Assembly (NCBI GenBank): GCA_026645575.1
Contig: JAPKMW010000078.1
Location: 1 to 54,927, forward strand
Direction: 5' to 3'
From: Caldilineaceae bacterium
Lineage (GTDB): Bacteria; Chloroflexota; Anaerolineae; Caldilineales; Caldilineaceae
DNA: 54,927 nt
Position numbers and translations under genes: made by a program
Shown: positions 1-8,705 of the stretch, piece by piece
Layout of the letters: the number at the start of each line of letters is the position of its first letter
Numbering within the stretch: the stretch's first letter is position 1
The notes under the pieces: generated by a model
Seen by the model: the letters and a program-made list of their open reading frames with translations, nothing else
Told to the model about the DNA's origin: nothing
Database searches by the model: none

Positions 1-36
1 GTTTTCTACACTTCCCCCTTCATAAGCACTTATCCG

Positions 37-71
37 ACCAGACGCCATTAGGCGTCTGGTCTTCTTTTTTC
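37..71 (+). terminator. Rho-independent terminator
   Basis: A perfect 10-bp stem (37-46 with 51-60) closes a 4-base ATTA loop. It is followed by a pyrimidine tract rich in T (61-70). This is a textbook intrinsic terminator reading rightwards, so it should end a gene lying to the left of the window. Confidence 0.85.
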
Positions 72-289
72 CCCCAGGTTTTGTTAGAAGCAACGCTCAT
101 TTACCATGCTGCCAGTAGAGTTACAGCCTGTCACAGAACTGCGCCCTCATCCCATCATCGCAACGTTGTTGCGGCTGTATCGCTGTCTTCCCGGTGGTGG
201 CAATAAACTACGGTGGTTACAGCCACTTATACTACCGTCGCCCTACGCTACCCAACTCCGCCGCCTTGGCCGCGAACTGATAGTGAACG
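72..289. other. Intergenic stretch without a supported gene
   Basis: Between the terminator and the promoter-like site of the exporter gene I see no convincing gene. A 63-codon open frame at 106-297 has a low-complexity composition, no recognisable domain and no clear ribosome binding site. I treat it as chance. Confidence 0.5.
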
Positions 290-298
290 TGGTATAAT
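290..298 (+). promoter_or_regulatory. Extended -10 promoter for the DMT exporter
   Basis: TGGTATAAT is a perfect -10 hexamer (293-298) with the TG extension. No good -35 hexamer is seen at 17 bp. The site lies about 50 bp before the ATG at 350. The same TGN plus -10 pattern occurs before several other genes in the window. Confidence 0.5.
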
Positions 299-349
299 CA
301 ACAAATTGTCTATATTTACCACAACACTAAACGGGCTTGGAAATCATTC

Positions 350-1276
350 ATGTTCAAAACAAAAGCAACCCTACCGGGCGCACATCTACTTTCGGCAACG
401 GCTAACCCTTTGTGGAGCGGTCTGCTGTTGGCTGTGATTGCCACCACCTTTTTTAGCCTTGCCACACCACTGAGTCGCCACGCTATTTTGTTGGGGATGA
501 GCCCGACCGATCTTCTGCTGGGGCGGATGTGGCTTTCCACGTTGCTCTTAGCCACCCTCCTTGGCCCCAAGAGCGGCGTCAGTTTACGTTTTACGCGCCA
601 GGGATTGCTGGCCGCCATCGTTGTTGGCTGCGCCAGCAGCGCGAATATTCTTGCCTACTACTGGGCGTTGACGCGTCTAGAAGCTTCGATGGCAATTATG
701 TTATTTGCCGTCAACCCAATTGTTGTACTGGGTTTGCTGGCGTTTCGCGGTGAACAAGTAAAACCCCTCCACTTTGTGCGTCTGGCGCTGGCATTGGGCG
801 GCGTCTATCTGCTGATCGGTCCTGAGGGTCAGATCGACCTGATTGGCCTCTTGTTAGTGATGTTTTCCGTGCTGGGCTTTGCTGTGCAGATGGCGCTGAC
901 CCAGTGGTATCTCCGCCCTTATCATGCCACGGCGATTACTTTTTATATTGTCACTATTTCGGCGGTAGGGATCACGGTCTGGTGGTGGGTAAACGGGGCA
1001 AGCTTCTATATACCGGGGGCGCAGGGGTGGTTGATCATGCTCATCTTATCAGTGGTCAGCACCTTTCTGGCGCGTCTCTGTTTTCATGGCGCAATTCAAC
1101 GCATGGGTAGTGGACAGATGTCATTGCTGATGTCATTAGAGACGATGCTATCAGTCACCTGGTCCGTACTCTTTTTGGGCGAGCAGTTGTTGCAATGGCA
1201 ATGGCTGGGCGCAGGGTTGATCTTGATTAGCGCCTTACTCGCTGCCAGCGAAAGACCAAAGCGACAGGAGCAATAA
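350..1276 (+). CDS. DMT-superfamily (EamA) transporter
   Basis: The 308-residue product is a polytopic inner-membrane protein with about ten hydrophobic segments. They are arranged as two repeats of five helices, roughly residues 18-145 and 160-300, as in the EamA (RhaT-like) family. Family members export amino acids, nucleobases or other metabolites; the substrate cannot be read from the sequence. Length is normal for the family. The ATG at 350 is chosen because it sits just before the first hydrophobic segment and about 50 bp after a good -10 element. The gene stands alone, between the left-hand terminator and the heparinase-like gene about 100 bp downstream. Confidence 0.85.
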   Translation: MFKTKATLPGAHLLSATANPLWSGLLLAVIATTFFSLATPLSRHAILLGMSPTDLLLGRMWLSTLLLATLLGPKSGVSLRFTRQGLLAAIVVGCASSANILAYYWALTRLEASMAIMLFAVNPIVVLGLLAFRGEQVKPLHFVRLALALGGVYLLIGPEGQIDLIGLLLVMFSVLGFAVQMALTQWYLRPYHATAITFYIVTISAVGITVWWWVNGASFYIPGAQGWLIMLILSVVSTFLARLCFHGAIQRMGSGQMSLLMSLETMLSVTWSVLFLGEQLLQWQWLGAGLILISALLAASERPKRQEQ

Positions 1277-1329
1277 GGGAAAGTTGACTGAATTTCAAGT
1301 GTGAACTCCATTCTCCCGCTTACAACTTC

Positions 1330-1338
1330 TGCTACACT
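1330..1338 (+). promoter_or_regulatory. Extended -10 promoter for the heparinase-like gene
   Basis: TGCTACACT gives a TG-extended -10 (hexamer 1333-1338) 39 bp before the ATG at 1378. There is no recognisable -35 at the usual distance. A ribosome binding site, GGAGAGG, follows just before the start codon. Confidence 0.4.
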
Positions 1339-1377
1339 GTAAACTAAATTCGCAACAGAATACGGAGAGGAACACCC

Positions 1378-3315
1378 ATGTTATCGCAACGTTACCCACT
1401 CGACCAACTCCGTTCTCTACTGATCCCGCGCGCCAGCTGGCAACCCTACCCTACGATTGTTGAGCGTGCGGCCTGGGAAGCGCTGCCGGCCACGCTACGC
1501 CACTTCCATCTTGTGCAAGGGGAAGCGCTCATCGGTTATGAGTGGCCGGCGCTGCCAGCGACCCTCTTTCTCCAATTCGCCCGCAACGGCAACCGGCGCA
1601 ACTATGAGATTCCCCACTTTGAACGGCGCGGCAAATTGAGTGAACTGGTGCTGGCCGAATGTATGGAAAACCAGGGCCGGTTTCTGGATGATATTGTCAA
1701 TGGCATCTGGGCGATCTGTGAAGAGAGCTTTTGGGGTGTGCCGGCGCACTGTTATCTGCAGGACGCCGGGCCGACGCTGCCCGAAACAAGCCGACCGATT
1801 GTCGATCTCTTCGCCGCCGAAACCGCGGCGCTTTTGGCCTGGACTGATTACCTGCTCGCCGACCGCCTCGATACCGTCTCGCCTGTCATTCGCCCGCGCC
1901 TGACGCGCGAGATCGATCAGCGGCTGTTGACGCCTTGCCTGGAACGGGATGATTATTGGTGGATGGGCTTCCGGCTGCGGCCTGATGGTCGCCGCGTCAA
2001 CAATTGGAATCCGTGGATCTGTTCCAACTGGCTGGCTTGTCTGCTCCTCGTGGAGCAGGACGAAGCGCGCCGGGTGCAGAGTTTGAGTAAATGTCTCCTG
2101 GCGCTGGATAACTTTATCGATCCCTACCCGCGTGATGGCGGTTGCGATGAAGGGCCAAGCTATTGGGGGCGCGCCGGCGCCTCGCTCTTTGATAACTTGG
2201 AACTGCTCTATCGCGCAACGAACGGCGCCATCGATCTCTACAACGAGCCGCTGATCCAGGAAATTGGGCGCTTTATTCACCGGGTTCACATTGCTGAGGA
2301 TTACTACATCAACTTTGCCGACGCACCGGCGTTGGTCTACCCAGATGCCATGCTGGTCTATCGCTATGGGCTACGCATCGGTGATGAGCAACTGATGGCG
2401 TTGGGCGCCTGGCTGGCCGAGCGTCAGGCAGTGCAGGATGGCGGCGGTGATGAATCGGCGGAACAGAAAGCGGGTGCGCTCAAGAAACGCAATGTGCCGA
2501 CGAGCATGGCGCGCCGGCTGCCGGCCCTCTTTGCGCTGCACACCTTGCCAACTACACCAGCAGCGCCGCCTTTACCCCGTGACACCTGGCTGCCGGAAAT
2601 CGAGGTGATGGTCGCCCGTGACCAGGAGGGCAACGCCGATGGTCTCTTTGTTGCGGCCAAGGGCGGTCACAATGCGGAGAGCCATAACCACAATGACATT
2701 GGCAATTTTGTGATCTATGTGGATGGCAAGCCGGTGATTGTGGATGCCGGCGTGGAGACCTATACGGCCAAGACTTTTAGCGACCGGCGTTACGAAATTT
2801 GGACCATGCAATCGGCCTATCACAGCCTGCTGCCAACGTTGGATGGCGTGCAACAACTGCCGGGCGCCAACTATAAAGCCACCGATGTCAGCTACCAGGC
2901 CAATGAGGCCGGCGCAACGTTAGCCCTGAACCTTGCTACAGCTTATCCACCAGAGGCAAAGATTGACCGTTGGCAGCGCACGGTAACATTACAGCGCGGG
3001 CAAGCAGTGCAAATTGAAGATGCATACACGCTCTCGGCGCAGCCCAACACGATTGAACTCAGCCTGGTGACGCCCTGTGCAGTTGATGTGACAACTGCCG
3101 GCGTCATTCGCTTCGGCGAACGGTTGGTGCTGGGTGGACGTGTCGCCGGCACGGGACAGTTGACCTATGACGCCATCTTTACAGTCACAACCGAAATCAT
3201 TCCAATTACCGATGAACGGTTGGGTGGTACTTGGGGTGAATCCTTGACGCGCATTGTGCTACGTACTGTAGAACCAGCCTTACAGGCAACCTGGCGCTTC
3301 ACGTTTACATGGTGA
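1378..3315 (+). CDS. Heparinase II/III-family polysaccharide lyase-like protein
   Basis: The 645-residue protein has an alpha-helical N-terminal half rich in Trp and Tyr, suggesting an (alpha/alpha) toroid. The C-terminal half carries the heparinase II/III signature around residues 425-445 (GGHNAESHNHNDIGNF) and then GKPVIVDAGVETYTAKTF. Family members cleave or process uronic-acid-containing polysaccharides or oligosaccharides. No signal peptide is visible, so a cytoplasmic enzyme acting on imported oligosaccharides is likely. The ATG at 1378 has a GGAGAGG box at a normal distance. Downstream lie an XRE-cupin regulator, an oligosaccharide-type ABC importer and glycosidases, which supports a role in glycan breakdown. 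The exact substrate is unknown. Confidence 0.8.
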   Translation: MLSQRYPLDQLRSLLIPRASWQPYPTIVERAAWEALPATLRHFHLVQGEALIGYEWPALPATLFLQFARNGNRRNYEIPHFERRGKLSELVLAECMENQGRFLDDIVNGIWAICEESFWGVPAHCYLQDAGPTLPETSRPIVDLFAAETAALLAWTDYLLADRLDTVSPVIRPRLTREIDQRLLTPCLERDDYWWMGFRLRPDGRRVNNWNPWICSNWLACLLLVEQDEARRVQSLSKCLLALDNFIDPYPRDGGCDEGPSYWGRAGASLFDNLELLYRATNGAIDLYNEPLIQEIGRFIHRVHIAEDYYINFADAPALVYPDAMLVYRYGLRIGDEQLMALGAWLAERQAVQDGGGDESAEQKAGALKKRNVPTSMARRLPALFALHTLPTTPAAPPLPRDTWLPEIEVMVARDQEGNADGLFVAAKGGHNAESHNHNDIGNFVIYVDGKPVIVDAGVETYTAKTFSDRRYEIWTMQSAYHSLLPTLDGVQQLPGANYKATDVSYQANEAGATLALNLATAYPPEAKIDRWQRTVTLQRGQAVQIEDAYTLSAQPNTIELSLVTPCAVDVTTAGVIRFGERLVLGGRVAGTGQLTYDAIFTVTTEIIPITDERLGGTWGESLTRIVLRTVEPALQATWRFTFTW

Positions 3316-3344
3316 TGAATGAGCAACATGGGCAAAATTGGCAG

Positions 3345-3373
3345 TTGACATTTTCCTCATTCTCTTTTATGAT
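3345..3373 (+). promoter_or_regulatory. Strong sigma-70-type promoter of the XRE-cupin/ABC operon
   Basis: TTGACA (3345-3350) and TATGAT (3368-3373) are separated by 17 bp. This is nearly consensus and the best promoter in the window. It lies after the heparinase-like gene and before the regulator, and probably drives the regulator and the transporter genes beyond it. Confidence 0.75.
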
Positions 3374-3374
3374 A

Positions 3375-3411
3375 ATTCAACCTCATTGAATTTTATTCAA
3401 CCTTGTTGAAC
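3375..3411. promoter_or_regulatory. Tandem operator-like dyads (probable autoregulatory site)
   Basis: Two copies of a 17-bp dyad, ATTCAACCTCATTGAAT (3375-3391) and ATTCAACCTTGTTGAAC (3395-3411), are spaced 20 bp apart start to start, about two helical turns. They begin right at the -10 element and cover the predicted transcription start. That is the expected place for a repressor, most simply the XRE-cupin protein encoded next. No other copy was found by eye in the window. Confidence 0.6.
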
Positions 3412-3482
3412 AACTATATGATCCTGCCGGATAATCCTTGACGTTGCCCGGCAGACAGCCAGCGCAGTAAGGAGTGTGATCT

Positions 3483-4019
3483 CTGGAGATCGGCATTCGT
3501 ATTCGCAGTATTCGCACCCAGCAGCGGCGCACGCTGGACGATATTGCGCAAGTCTGTGACTGTTCTAAGAGTCTGCTATCCAAGATTGAACGCGGGAAGG
3601 TCATTCCCGCGCTGGCGACGCTTTCTAAAATTGCCAATGCGTTAGGAGTGCGTGTTTCCGTCTTGATGGAAGATGGCGTGGATGAGGGGCCGGCGTTGAC
3701 GCCCAATTTGATCCATCAACCCGGCGCTTTTGTCGCCACCGACAAAGGCTACACCATTTATGCCGTGGCCCCCCATTTTATCGGCAAGAAGATGCAGCCA
3801 GTGCTGGTCTATGGCCGCCAAGGCGAAGTCAAGCCCCATTCGGTCTCTCATGCCGGCGAAGAATTTATCCTGGTGCTGGAAGGGGAGGTCAAAGCCCATA
3901 TCGGCAACACCCACTACCATCTGAAACAGGGGGAAAGCGTCTACTTTCAAGCAACAAGTGAGCATGGCTTCATGCCGGTAACGGACTATGCGGTCTACCT
4001 GGATGTGTTAGTGGAGTGA
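3483..4019 (+). CDS. XRE-family regulator with C-terminal cupin domain
   Basis: In the frame of the cupin the reading extends upstream of the first GTG (3648) into a clear helix-turn-helix, about residues 5-60, including TLDDIAQVCDCSKSLLSKIE. The cupin_2 barrel covers about residues 105-175 and includes HAGEEFILVLEGEVKAHIG. An in-frame TGA at 3477-3479 bounds the frame. The only start-like codon before the HTH is CTG at 3483, eight bases after TAAGGAG (3468-3474), giving 178 residues. Starting at GTG 3648 would delete the DNA-binding domain. HTH-plus-cupin proteins sense small ligands such as sugars or amino acids; the ligand here is unknown. The gene directly precedes the ABC importer operon and probably controls it. 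Confidence 0.85.
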   Translation: MEIGIRIRSIRTQQRRTLDDIAQVCDCSKSLLSKIERGKVIPALATLSKIANALGVRVSVLMEDGVDEGPALTPNLIHQPGAFVATDKGYTIYAVAPHFIGKKMQPVLVYGRQGEVKPHSVSHAGEEFILVLEGEVKAHIGNTHYHLKQGESVYFQATSEHGFMPVTDYAVYLDVLVE

Positions 4020-4062
4020 GTATAAGAAAGAGCCATATCTGCGATCCCAAAATTAACCATAC

Positions 4063-4069
4063 AAGGAGG
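4063..4069 (+). promoter_or_regulatory. Ribosome binding site deciding the GTG start
   Basis: AAGGAGG lies five bases before GTG 4075 and fixes this non-ATG start for the lipoprotein gene. Confidence 0.7.
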
Positions 4070-4074
4070 AAGCT

Positions 4075-6048
4075 GTGAAGCAAAAAGCGTTCTATCTCGT
4101 CTTTGTCATCTTGCTGGCACTGGTGATTGCCGGTTGCGCCCCTGCTGCGCCGGCAGAGGTCCCCGCCGCAAGCGAAGGGCAAGCCGCACCGGCGGCAGCC
4201 GCCAGCGAAGCGCAACCAGCGGCGCCCGGCGCATACAACGAAGCGCCCATGCTGGCGGAATTGGTAAAGGCGGGGCAACTCCCGCCGGTGGCGGAACGGT
4301 TGCCGGCCGAACCGCTGGTCGTTACCCCACGTAATGAAGTGGGCCAATATGGCGGTGAGCAACATGGCGCAGCCTTTGGTCCCCGCACCGGTCAACTGGA
4401 CACCGAAGCGTTGCGAATGCAGAGCCTGCTCTTTATCGAGCCGGATCTGGTGAGCCTCTCCCCCAACATCCTCAAAGCCTACGAAGCTTCCGATGATTAC
4501 AAAACTTGGACCCTCACCCTGCGCCAGGGCATGAAGTGGTCGGATGGCGAACCCTTTACGGCGGATGATTTTCTCTTCTGGTATGAAGACATTCTGCTCA
4601 ACACCGACCTGACGCCGGCTGTGCCTGCCGTCTACGTTGCCGGTGGGGAGACGATGAAGATGACCAAGGTTGACGATGTCACCTTGCAGATCGACTTTGC
4701 CGAGGCCAACCCCAACTTTGACTTGACCATGTCCAAGAGCCACTGGAATGATCGCATGTATGCGCCCAAGCATTATCTCCAGCAGTGGCATCTCAAGTAC
4801 AACGACAAAGCGGCGGACGTTGCCAAGTCGGAAAACTTTGAAACCTGGGTGCTGGCCTTCCAGTTTCATGACGACCATACCCAGGGCCAGCAAGATCCCA
4901 AGTTGCCTGATGTGACGCCGTGGGTTCTGACCCAAATTGACGAGTTGGGTAATAAATACTTTGACCGCAACCCCTACTACTGGGCCGTAGACACGGCGGG
5001 CAATCAGTTGCCCTACATCGACCGTCAGGTGGCTGTGCTGGTGAAGGACGCCGAGGTGCGCACACTGAAGTTTATTTCGCGTGAACTCGACAACGCTGGT
5101 GAAAACCCGCTGCCGGTCAAAGATTATCCACTCTATGTGGAAAATGAAGAGGCGGGCGACTACAAGGTCTACCTCTTTGACAACAGCCGCGGCAACGATG
5201 TGGGCATCACCTTTAACCAGACCCACAAAGATCCGGTGCTGAAGGCTATCTTCCAGGACGTGCGCTTCCGCCAGGCCATGTCATTGGCGATCAACCGCGA
5301 CCAGATGAATGAAATTCTCTACTTTGGTCGCGCCAAGGTACGTCAGGCCACCATCCCCGACTCGGTCTCCTTCTATGAAGATTGGATGGGCGAACATTTT
5401 GCCCAACTTGATGTGGATCAAGCCAATGCGCTGCTCGATGAGGTCGGGTTGGCTTGGGACGATGCCAAGCAAGTACGCCTTCGCCCCGATGGCGCGCCAC
5501 TGGAAATTGTATTGGAATGTTGGGAAGAGTTCTGCCCTCACTCGGAGCAGATCGCCGAGATGTGGAGCGCAGTTGGCGTTAAAACAACGATGAGCCAGAT
5601 CGAACGCACGCTCTGGCTGGAACGCAACCAGGCCAACGACGCTGATGCTTATGCGCACCCCTATGACGCCATTGCCGAACCCAACCTGCGCGCCGCCAAG
5701 TGTAGCCGCATCCGCCCGATGGGCGCCGACAGCTATGCGCCCCTCTGGCGAACCTGGTACAACACGCAGGGCGCTGAAGGCGAAGAACCCTCGGAAGCCA
5801 ACCAGCAGTTGATCGCCCTCTGCGATCAATTCGCCTCCGCCCAACCGGGTTCAGAAGCCTATATGACCGCCGGCCAAGCGATGGCGAAACTTTACACCGA
5901 GCAACTCTACTCGCTGGGCGTCTCTGTGGCGCCACGCGTCATCATCCTCTCCAACCGCCTGGGCAACACCCCCACCGAAGGCATGTTCGCCGGTGACTAT
6001 ATGTTCTGGGTGCCTTATCGCGGGGACCAGTGGTATATTAAGTACTGA
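4075..6048 (+). CDS. ABC transporter substrate-binding lipoprotein, family 5
   Basis: A 657-residue solute-binding protein of the oligopeptide/nickel (SBP_bac_5) family. The GTG start gives a classical lipoprotein signal: basic start, hydrophobic core and lipobox VIAGC with Cys21. The next 50 residues are a flexible Ala/Pro-rich linker. The mature part shows family features, including the TWTLTLRQGMKWSDGEPFTA block around residue 145 and VRFRQAMSLAINRDQMNEIL in the second lobe. It binds substrate outside the membrane and delivers it to the permeases encoded next. Family 5 proteins in Chloroflexota and Thermotogae often bind oligosaccharides. The neighbouring GH39 gene and heparinase-like gene favour that over peptides, but this is inference. 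Confidence 0.9.
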   Translation: MKQKAFYLVFVILLALVIAGCAPAAPAEVPAASEGQAAPAAAASEAQPAAPGAYNEAPMLAELVKAGQLPPVAERLPAEPLVVTPRNEVGQYGGEQHGAAFGPRTGQLDTEALRMQSLLFIEPDLVSLSPNILKAYEASDDYKTWTLTLRQGMKWSDGEPFTADDFLFWYEDILLNTDLTPAVPAVYVAGGETMKMTKVDDVTLQIDFAEANPNFDLTMSKSHWNDRMYAPKHYLQQWHLKYNDKAADVAKSENFETWVLAFQFHDDHTQGQQDPKLPDVTPWVLTQIDELGNKYFDRNPYYWAVDTAGNQLPYIDRQVAVLVKDAEVRTLKFISRELDNAGENPLPVKDYPLYVENEEAGDYKVYLFDNSRGNDVGITFNQTHKDPVLKAIFQDVRFRQAMSLAINRDQMNEILYFGRAKVRQATIPDSVSFYEDWMGEHFAQLDVDQANALLDEVGLAWDDAKQVRLRPDGAPLEIVLECWEEFCPHSEQIAEMWSAVGVKTTMSQIERTLWLERNQANDADAYAHPYDAIAEPNLRAAKCSRIRPMGADSYAPLWRTWYNTQGAEGEEPSEANQQLIALCDQFASAQPGSEAYMTAGQAMAKLYTEQLYSLGVSVAPRVIILSNRLGNTPTEGMFAGDYMFWVPYRGDQWYIKY

Positions 6049-6052
6049 TAAG

Positions 6053-6189
6053 ATGACAGGGTGACAGGGTGAGTAAGATAATCAATGAAACTTGGATGTA
6101 TACCAGCAGTGTAAAGCTCTCAATCCCCTTTGCTGTTGATACATCGAGATCGTACTGTCACCTTGTCACCTGGTCACCTTGTCACCTTG
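6053..6189. repeat. Octamer-repeat palindromic element
   Basis: The left arm (6053-6072) is built from TGACAGGG words. The right arm (6155-6189) is built from the inverse word TGTCACCT in about four copies. About 80 bases separate the arms. The element fills most of the gap between the binding-protein and permease genes and resembles the elements at 8581-8686 and 33470-33566. Confidence 0.8.
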
Positions 6190-6211
6190 CCATTCAACGA
6201 GGAAACTACCA

Positions 6212-7198
6212 ATGAAAACCTACCTCCTCCGCCGCTTCCTATACATGATCATTCTGCTCTTTGCGGTGTCGGCCTTTTCGTTTTTTCTGGTCGATCTGCC
6301 GCCGGGCGACTATCTGACTTCGTATGTCGCCAGCTTGCGCGATGCACGGGGCAGTGAGATCGACGCGGCGGAGGTGGAGGCACTCAAACGCCAATATGGG
6401 CTGGATCAGTCGTTGGCGCTGCGCTATGTGAAGTGGATGTCGAACATGGCGCGTGGTGATTTTGGCCGATCGTTTGCCTGGAATCTGGAAGTGGCCGGGC
6501 TGATTCGCGAGCGCTTAGGGATCACCATCCTAACGGCGGTCTTGACCCTACTTTTCACCTATGCCGTCGCCATTCCGATTGGCATCTACTCGGCCACCCA
6601 TCAATATTCGCTCGGCGACTATTTCTTTACCGTGCTGGGCTTTGTCGGGCTGGCCATGCCAACCTTCTTTCTGGCACTGGTGTTGATGTACTATATCAAC
6701 CGCTCCACCGGCTTTAGTGTGGGTGGTTTGTATTCGCCGCAGTTTATGAACCAGCCGATGACGGTGGCGAAGTTTGTGGACATGCTCAAGCACATTTCGA
6801 TCTTGGTGGTGGCAGTTGGCATGGCCGGGACGGCCAGCGTTATCCGCATTTTGCGCAGCGGGATTCTGGATGAGTTGCAAAAACAGTATGTGATCGCCGC
6901 CCGTTCTAAAGGGTTGACCGAGACACAATTGCTGCTCAAGTATCCGGTGCGGCTGGCGTTGAATCCGATCATCTCCACCATCGGCTGGATCTTGCCCAGC
7001 ATTGTCTCCGGCGCCACCGTAACGGCGATTGTGATGAACATCCCAACCATCGGCGCGCTACTCTACGAAGCACTGCTGGCGCAAGATACGTATGTGGCGG
7101 CGGCATCGATCATGCTCCTCTCCTTTATGACGGTGATCGGCATGTTCATCTCGGATCTGCTGCTGGCCCTGGTCGATCCGCGGATTCGGTTTACGTAG
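6212..7198 (+). CDS. ABC transporter permease, DppB/OppB type
   Basis: A 328-residue inner-membrane permease of the oligopeptide importer class with six predicted helices. The first follows the short N-terminus MKTYLLRRFLYM. The cytoplasmic EAA-type loop that contacts the ATPase is visible around residues 225-255 (AARSKGLTETQLLLKYPVRL). The ATG at 6212 is preceded by GAGGAA; upstream in-frame starts would run into the octamer repeat and are less likely. With the second permease (7468) and the ATPases (8706, 9719) it forms one importer whose ligand is captured by the lipoprotein at 4075. Confidence 0.9.
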   Translation: MKTYLLRRFLYMIILLFAVSAFSFFLVDLPPGDYLTSYVASLRDARGSEIDAAEVEALKRQYGLDQSLALRYVKWMSNMARGDFGRSFAWNLEVAGLIRERLGITILTAVLTLLFTYAVAIPIGIYSATHQYSLGDYFFTVLGFVGLAMPTFFLALVLMYYINRSTGFSVGGLYSPQFMNQPMTVAKFVDMLKHISILVVAVGMAGTASVIRILRSGILDELQKQYVIAARSKGLTETQLLLKYPVRLALNPIISTIGWILPSIVSGATVTAIVMNIPTIGALLYEALLAQDTYVAAASIMLLSFMTVIGMFISDLLLALVDPRIRFT

Positions 7199-7456
7199 AC
7201 GAACAGACACTACAACGGATTTAGGAAGCAGCCGATTTTTATCCCGTTATCAGAGTCGCTGGTTACTTCATAAGTGTTTTTTACAAGGGAAATAAATCCG
7301 TTCCCTCCACATCCGTTGTTTGTGTATATGAACGAACAGACACTACAACGGTTGTAGGAAGCAGCCGATTTTTATTGTGTAGTGTCGCCGGTTAATCCAT
7401 CGCTATTTTACAGGTAAAACAAATCCGTTCCCTCCTAAATCCGTTGTAGTGTGTAC
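7199..7456. repeat. Tandem pair of ~130-bp dyad elements
   Basis: Two copies (7199-7331 and 7332-7456) both start with ACGAACAGACACTACAACGG and share GGAAGCAGCCGATTTTTAT and AAATCCGTTCCCTCC. Within each copy the two ends are inverted: an ACACTACAACGGATTTAGG-like arm faces its reverse complement. The pair fills the 269-bp gap between two genes of one transporter operon. Confidence 0.85.
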
Positions 7457-7467
7457 ACGAGGATTTT

Positions 7468-8583
7468 ATGACAGCCATAACAGCCAACAAAGTCAGCGCG
7501 CGATCGCGTGAGGAAGAAATTTTTATCGCCACGCAGTGGACGTTGATGTGGCGTAAGTTTCGCAAACATAAGTTGGCGATGGCCGGCACGCTGATCGTGA
7601 TTCTCTTCTATGTGATTGCGATCTTCTGCGAATTTATCGCCACCCAAGATCCGCTGAAGCGCAATACGGACTTTATCCATGTGCCGCCACAGCCCATTCA
7701 TTTCTTTGGGGCGCAGGGCTTTGGCCCCTATGTCTATGGCTTGACCGTGGAAGAAGACCCCAAAACTTGGCGCAAGATCTACGTTGCCGATGAAAGCGTC
7801 GAAGTGCCGATCCGCTTCTTTGTCAAAGGCGATCCCTATCAACTGTGGGGACTTTTCGCTAGTGACATCCATCTCTTTGGCGCGCCAGATGGCCCTTTCT
7901 TCCTCTTTGGCACCGATGATTCGGGACGGGATGTTTTCTCCCGCATCATGTACGGCATTCGCATCTCGGTCTCGATTGGGTTGGTGGGGGTGATCTTTAC
8001 CTTTATCCTCGGCAGTGTTCTCGGCGCCATCTCCGGCTACTATGGCGGCGTGGTAGACTTTCTGATCCAGCGCATTATCGAGTTTATTCTCTGCATCCCG
8101 TCGATTCCCCTCTGGATGGCCCTTTCGGCAGCCGTACCGAAGGAGTGGCCGTCAACCCAGGTCTATTTTGCCATTTCGATCATCCTCTCGCTGATCGGCT
8201 GGTGTGGCCTGGCGCGCGTCGTGCGTGGGAAGATGTTGGAACTGCGCCAGGAGAACTTTATCACGGCCTCCAAGCTGGCCGGCGCCTCCGATACGTGGAT
8301 CATCTTTGATCACATGTTGCCCGGCTTTATCAGCTACCTGATCGTCTCGCTCACCCTCTCCATCCCCGGCATGATTCTGGCTGAGACGGCCTTGAGCTTC
8401 CTGGGCTTGGGTCTGCGGCCACCGGCCATCAGCCTGGGCGTGCTGCTCCAACAGGCGCAGAATGTCAAGACGATCTCGCTCTACCCCTGGTTGATGCTGC
8501 CGGGTCTCTTTATCTTTATCATTGTCCTGGCCTTTAACTTTATGGGCGACGGGCTGCGCGACGCGGCCGACCCGTATAAATGA
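7468..8583 (+). CDS. ABC transporter permease, DppC/OppC type
   Basis: A 371-residue permease partner of the DppB-like protein. After a short cytoplasmic N-terminus and a first helix (about residues 38-55) there is an extracytoplasmic loop of about 90 residues, longer than in standard peptide permeases (about 300 residues). The core membrane domain begins near FGTDDSGRDVFSRIMYGIR (about residue 150). The ATPase-contact loop ITASKLAGASDTWIIFDHML lies near residue 270. The ATG at 7468 has CGAGGA upstream. Long first loops are common in oligosaccharide-type members, which fits the glycan context. The TGA stop forms the first word of an octamer repeat. Confidence 0.9.
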   Translation: MTAITANKVSARSREEEIFIATQWTLMWRKFRKHKLAMAGTLIVILFYVIAIFCEFIATQDPLKRNTDFIHVPPQPIHFFGAQGFGPYVYGLTVEEDPKTWRKIYVADESVEVPIRFFVKGDPYQLWGLFASDIHLFGAPDGPFFLFGTDDSGRDVFSRIMYGIRISVSIGLVGVIFTFILGSVLGAISGYYGGVVDFLIQRIIEFILCIPSIPLWMALSAAVPKEWPSTQVYFAISIILSLIGWCGLARVVRGKMLELRQENFITASKLAGASDTWIIFDHMLPGFISYLIVSLTLSIPGMILAETALSFLGLGLRPPAISLGVLLQQAQNVKTISLYPWLMLPGLFIFIIVLAFNFMGDGLRDAADPYK

Positions 8584-8686
8584 CAAGGTGATGGGGTGAC
8601 AAGGTGACAGGGTAGTTGCTCTACCTTGTCGCCCACCCTTGTCACCCCATCACCTTGTCACCCTGTTACCTTGTCACCTTGTCATG
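8581..8686. repeat. Octamer-repeat palindromic element
   Basis: The element starts exactly at the permease stop codon. The left arm (8581-8613) has four TGACAAGG-type words. A very short turn follows, then about eight inverse words (CCTTGTCA type) up to 8686. The arms can fold into a long imperfect hairpin just before the ribosome binding site of the next gene. Confidence 0.85.
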
Positions 8687-8705
8687 ACTGAAGGAGATTT
8701 CCACT

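Noticed and set aside
106..297. 63-codon open frame near the left end
   Set aside because: No ribosome binding site, no domain, and it runs into the promoter of the exporter gene.
1495..2289. 264-codon - strand frame inside the heparinase-like gene
   Set aside because: Antisense shadow of a well-supported gene; the translation has no recognisable domain.
3970..5226. 418-codon - strand frame opposite the family 5 binding protein
   Set aside because: It mirrors the codon pattern of the lipoprotein gene and overlaps it almost completely.
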